Below are positions 32,256-32,564 of a stretch of DNA of 32,564 nucleotides, piece after piece (the first letter of the stretch is position 1; every line of letters starts with the position of its first letter). The DNA is from Fibrobacterota bacterium (lineage in GTDB: Bacteria > Fibrobacterota > Chitinivibrionia > Chitinivibrionales > Chitinispirillaceae): the NCBI GenBank assembly GCA_023436145.1, contig JAEZKP010000051.1, positions 1-32,564 of the forward strand, in the 5' to 3' direction. A model generated the notes under the pieces. The model saw only the letters and a program-made list of their open reading frames with translations, was not told the DNA's origin and did no database searches. A program made the position numbers and the translations under genes.

Positions 32256-32564
32256 TTAAAATTCAGTGGCACGTTCAAATTCAAATGCTTTCTTGTTGTA
32301 TTCTAATCGAGCAACCCAAAGTTCGATTTTGTCATCGTTTTTAGTACGCAAAGCATAGGCGATCCAGTTCTGATCCGGAGAAACGACAACAGGGTAATCC
32401 CGTTTAAGATCAAAGGAGTATTGTCTTGTTCCGTAAACGACCTCCTCTGAAAATATTTGCCATGCTGAACCGGTATCGCTCATCCAGAAGAGTAAAGCAT
32501 CGCTTCGGAATTCCAGTTTACCGAACCCGGCTGCGCATGATCCTCCGGCTTTTACAAGATCATC
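32256..32564 (-). CDS. C-terminal end of a TolB/PD40-like beta-propeller protein, cut by window edge
   Basis: The frame is open from base 32564 to the stop at 32256; 102 residues visible, and an internal ATG at 32483 is not the start. The repeats read YPVVVSPDQNWIAYALR and KIELWVARLE, the blade pattern of PD40/WD40-like propellers (SPDGxxIAF). ALLFWMSDTGSAW may be an earlier blade. Such proteins are usually periplasmic and bind partners in the envelope. Product family is certain only at the level of the propeller. Confidence 0.65.
   Translation of the reverse strand, partial: DDLVKAGGSCAAGFGKLEFRSDALLFWMSDTGSAWQIFSEEVVYGTRQYSFDLKRDYPVVVSPDQNWIAYALRTKNDDKIELWVARLEYNKKAFEFERATEF

Noticed and set aside
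1..32564. CRISPR array, complete insertion sequence, prophage or origin of replication
   Set aside because: No regular direct repeat array, no IS ends with an intact transposase, no phage structural genes and no origin-type genes or boxes were seen; the Rpn-like gene is the only mobile-type gene and lacks visible terminal repeats.

Overview
The window (about 32.6 kb, AT-leaning) looks like the chromosome of a free-living, plant-polymer-degrading bacterium. Three hydrolase-type proteins carry, or seem to carry, a type IX-like secretion tail module (GH45, GH30 and an esterase), and an orphan tail lies at 29.3 kb. Together with the GH45 endoglucanase and a FecR/PEGA/TPR sigma-regulator fusion, this points to the Fibrobacterota (Chitinispirillia-like) or a Bacteroidota-related lineage. 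That assignment is inference; no rRNA or tRNA is present to settle it.

Layout. 1-7.1 kb is an ordinary, tightly packed plus-strand block: the end of a membrane diguanylate cyclase, a GT21-like glycosyltransferase, purN, rnhB, a DUF1015 protein, a flippase-like membrane protein and a MoxR ATPase. 7.3-10.2 kb is an ECF sigma factor overlapping a 748-residue membrane protein. Its cytoplasmic part is built from about six roughly 35-residue repeats, followed by a membrane segment, a FecR-like domain, a PEGA domain and TPR-like helices. 10.2-12 kb holds a small TM1266-like protein and a convergent unknown membrane protein. 12.5-13.8 kb is a secreted GH45 endoglucanase. 14-17.7 kb is a minus-strand operon (class II aldolase and two CrtI/CrtISO-like FAD oxidoreductases) behind a good sigma-70-type promoter. 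18-21.5 kb carries an SDR, a DUF3795 protein and a secreted GH30 hydrolase. 21.7-24.3 kb is a three-gene operon: sigma factor, probable anti-sigma-like protein, and a membrane-anchored CHAT peptidase. 24.6-27.8 kb holds a XylE-like sugar transporter with an extra two-helix insertion and a secreted esterase.

27.8-30.2 kb is a scrapyard: a frameshifted Rpn-type nuclease/transposase, an orphan secretion tail and several short decayed-looking coding pieces. It is followed by an alpha/beta hydrolase, a frameshifted flavin reductase and the C-terminal end of a TolB/PD40-like protein cut by the right edge.

How the parts fit: GH45, GH30, the esterase and XylE suggest outside-the-cell attack on cellulose and hemicellulose with uptake of released xylose. 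The two sigma-factor systems are the most interesting regulatory loci. The sigma/degenerate anti-sigma/CHAT peptidase operon is the best candidate for an undescribed signalling system, and the sigma/repeat-array/FecR-PEGA-TPR pair is the second.
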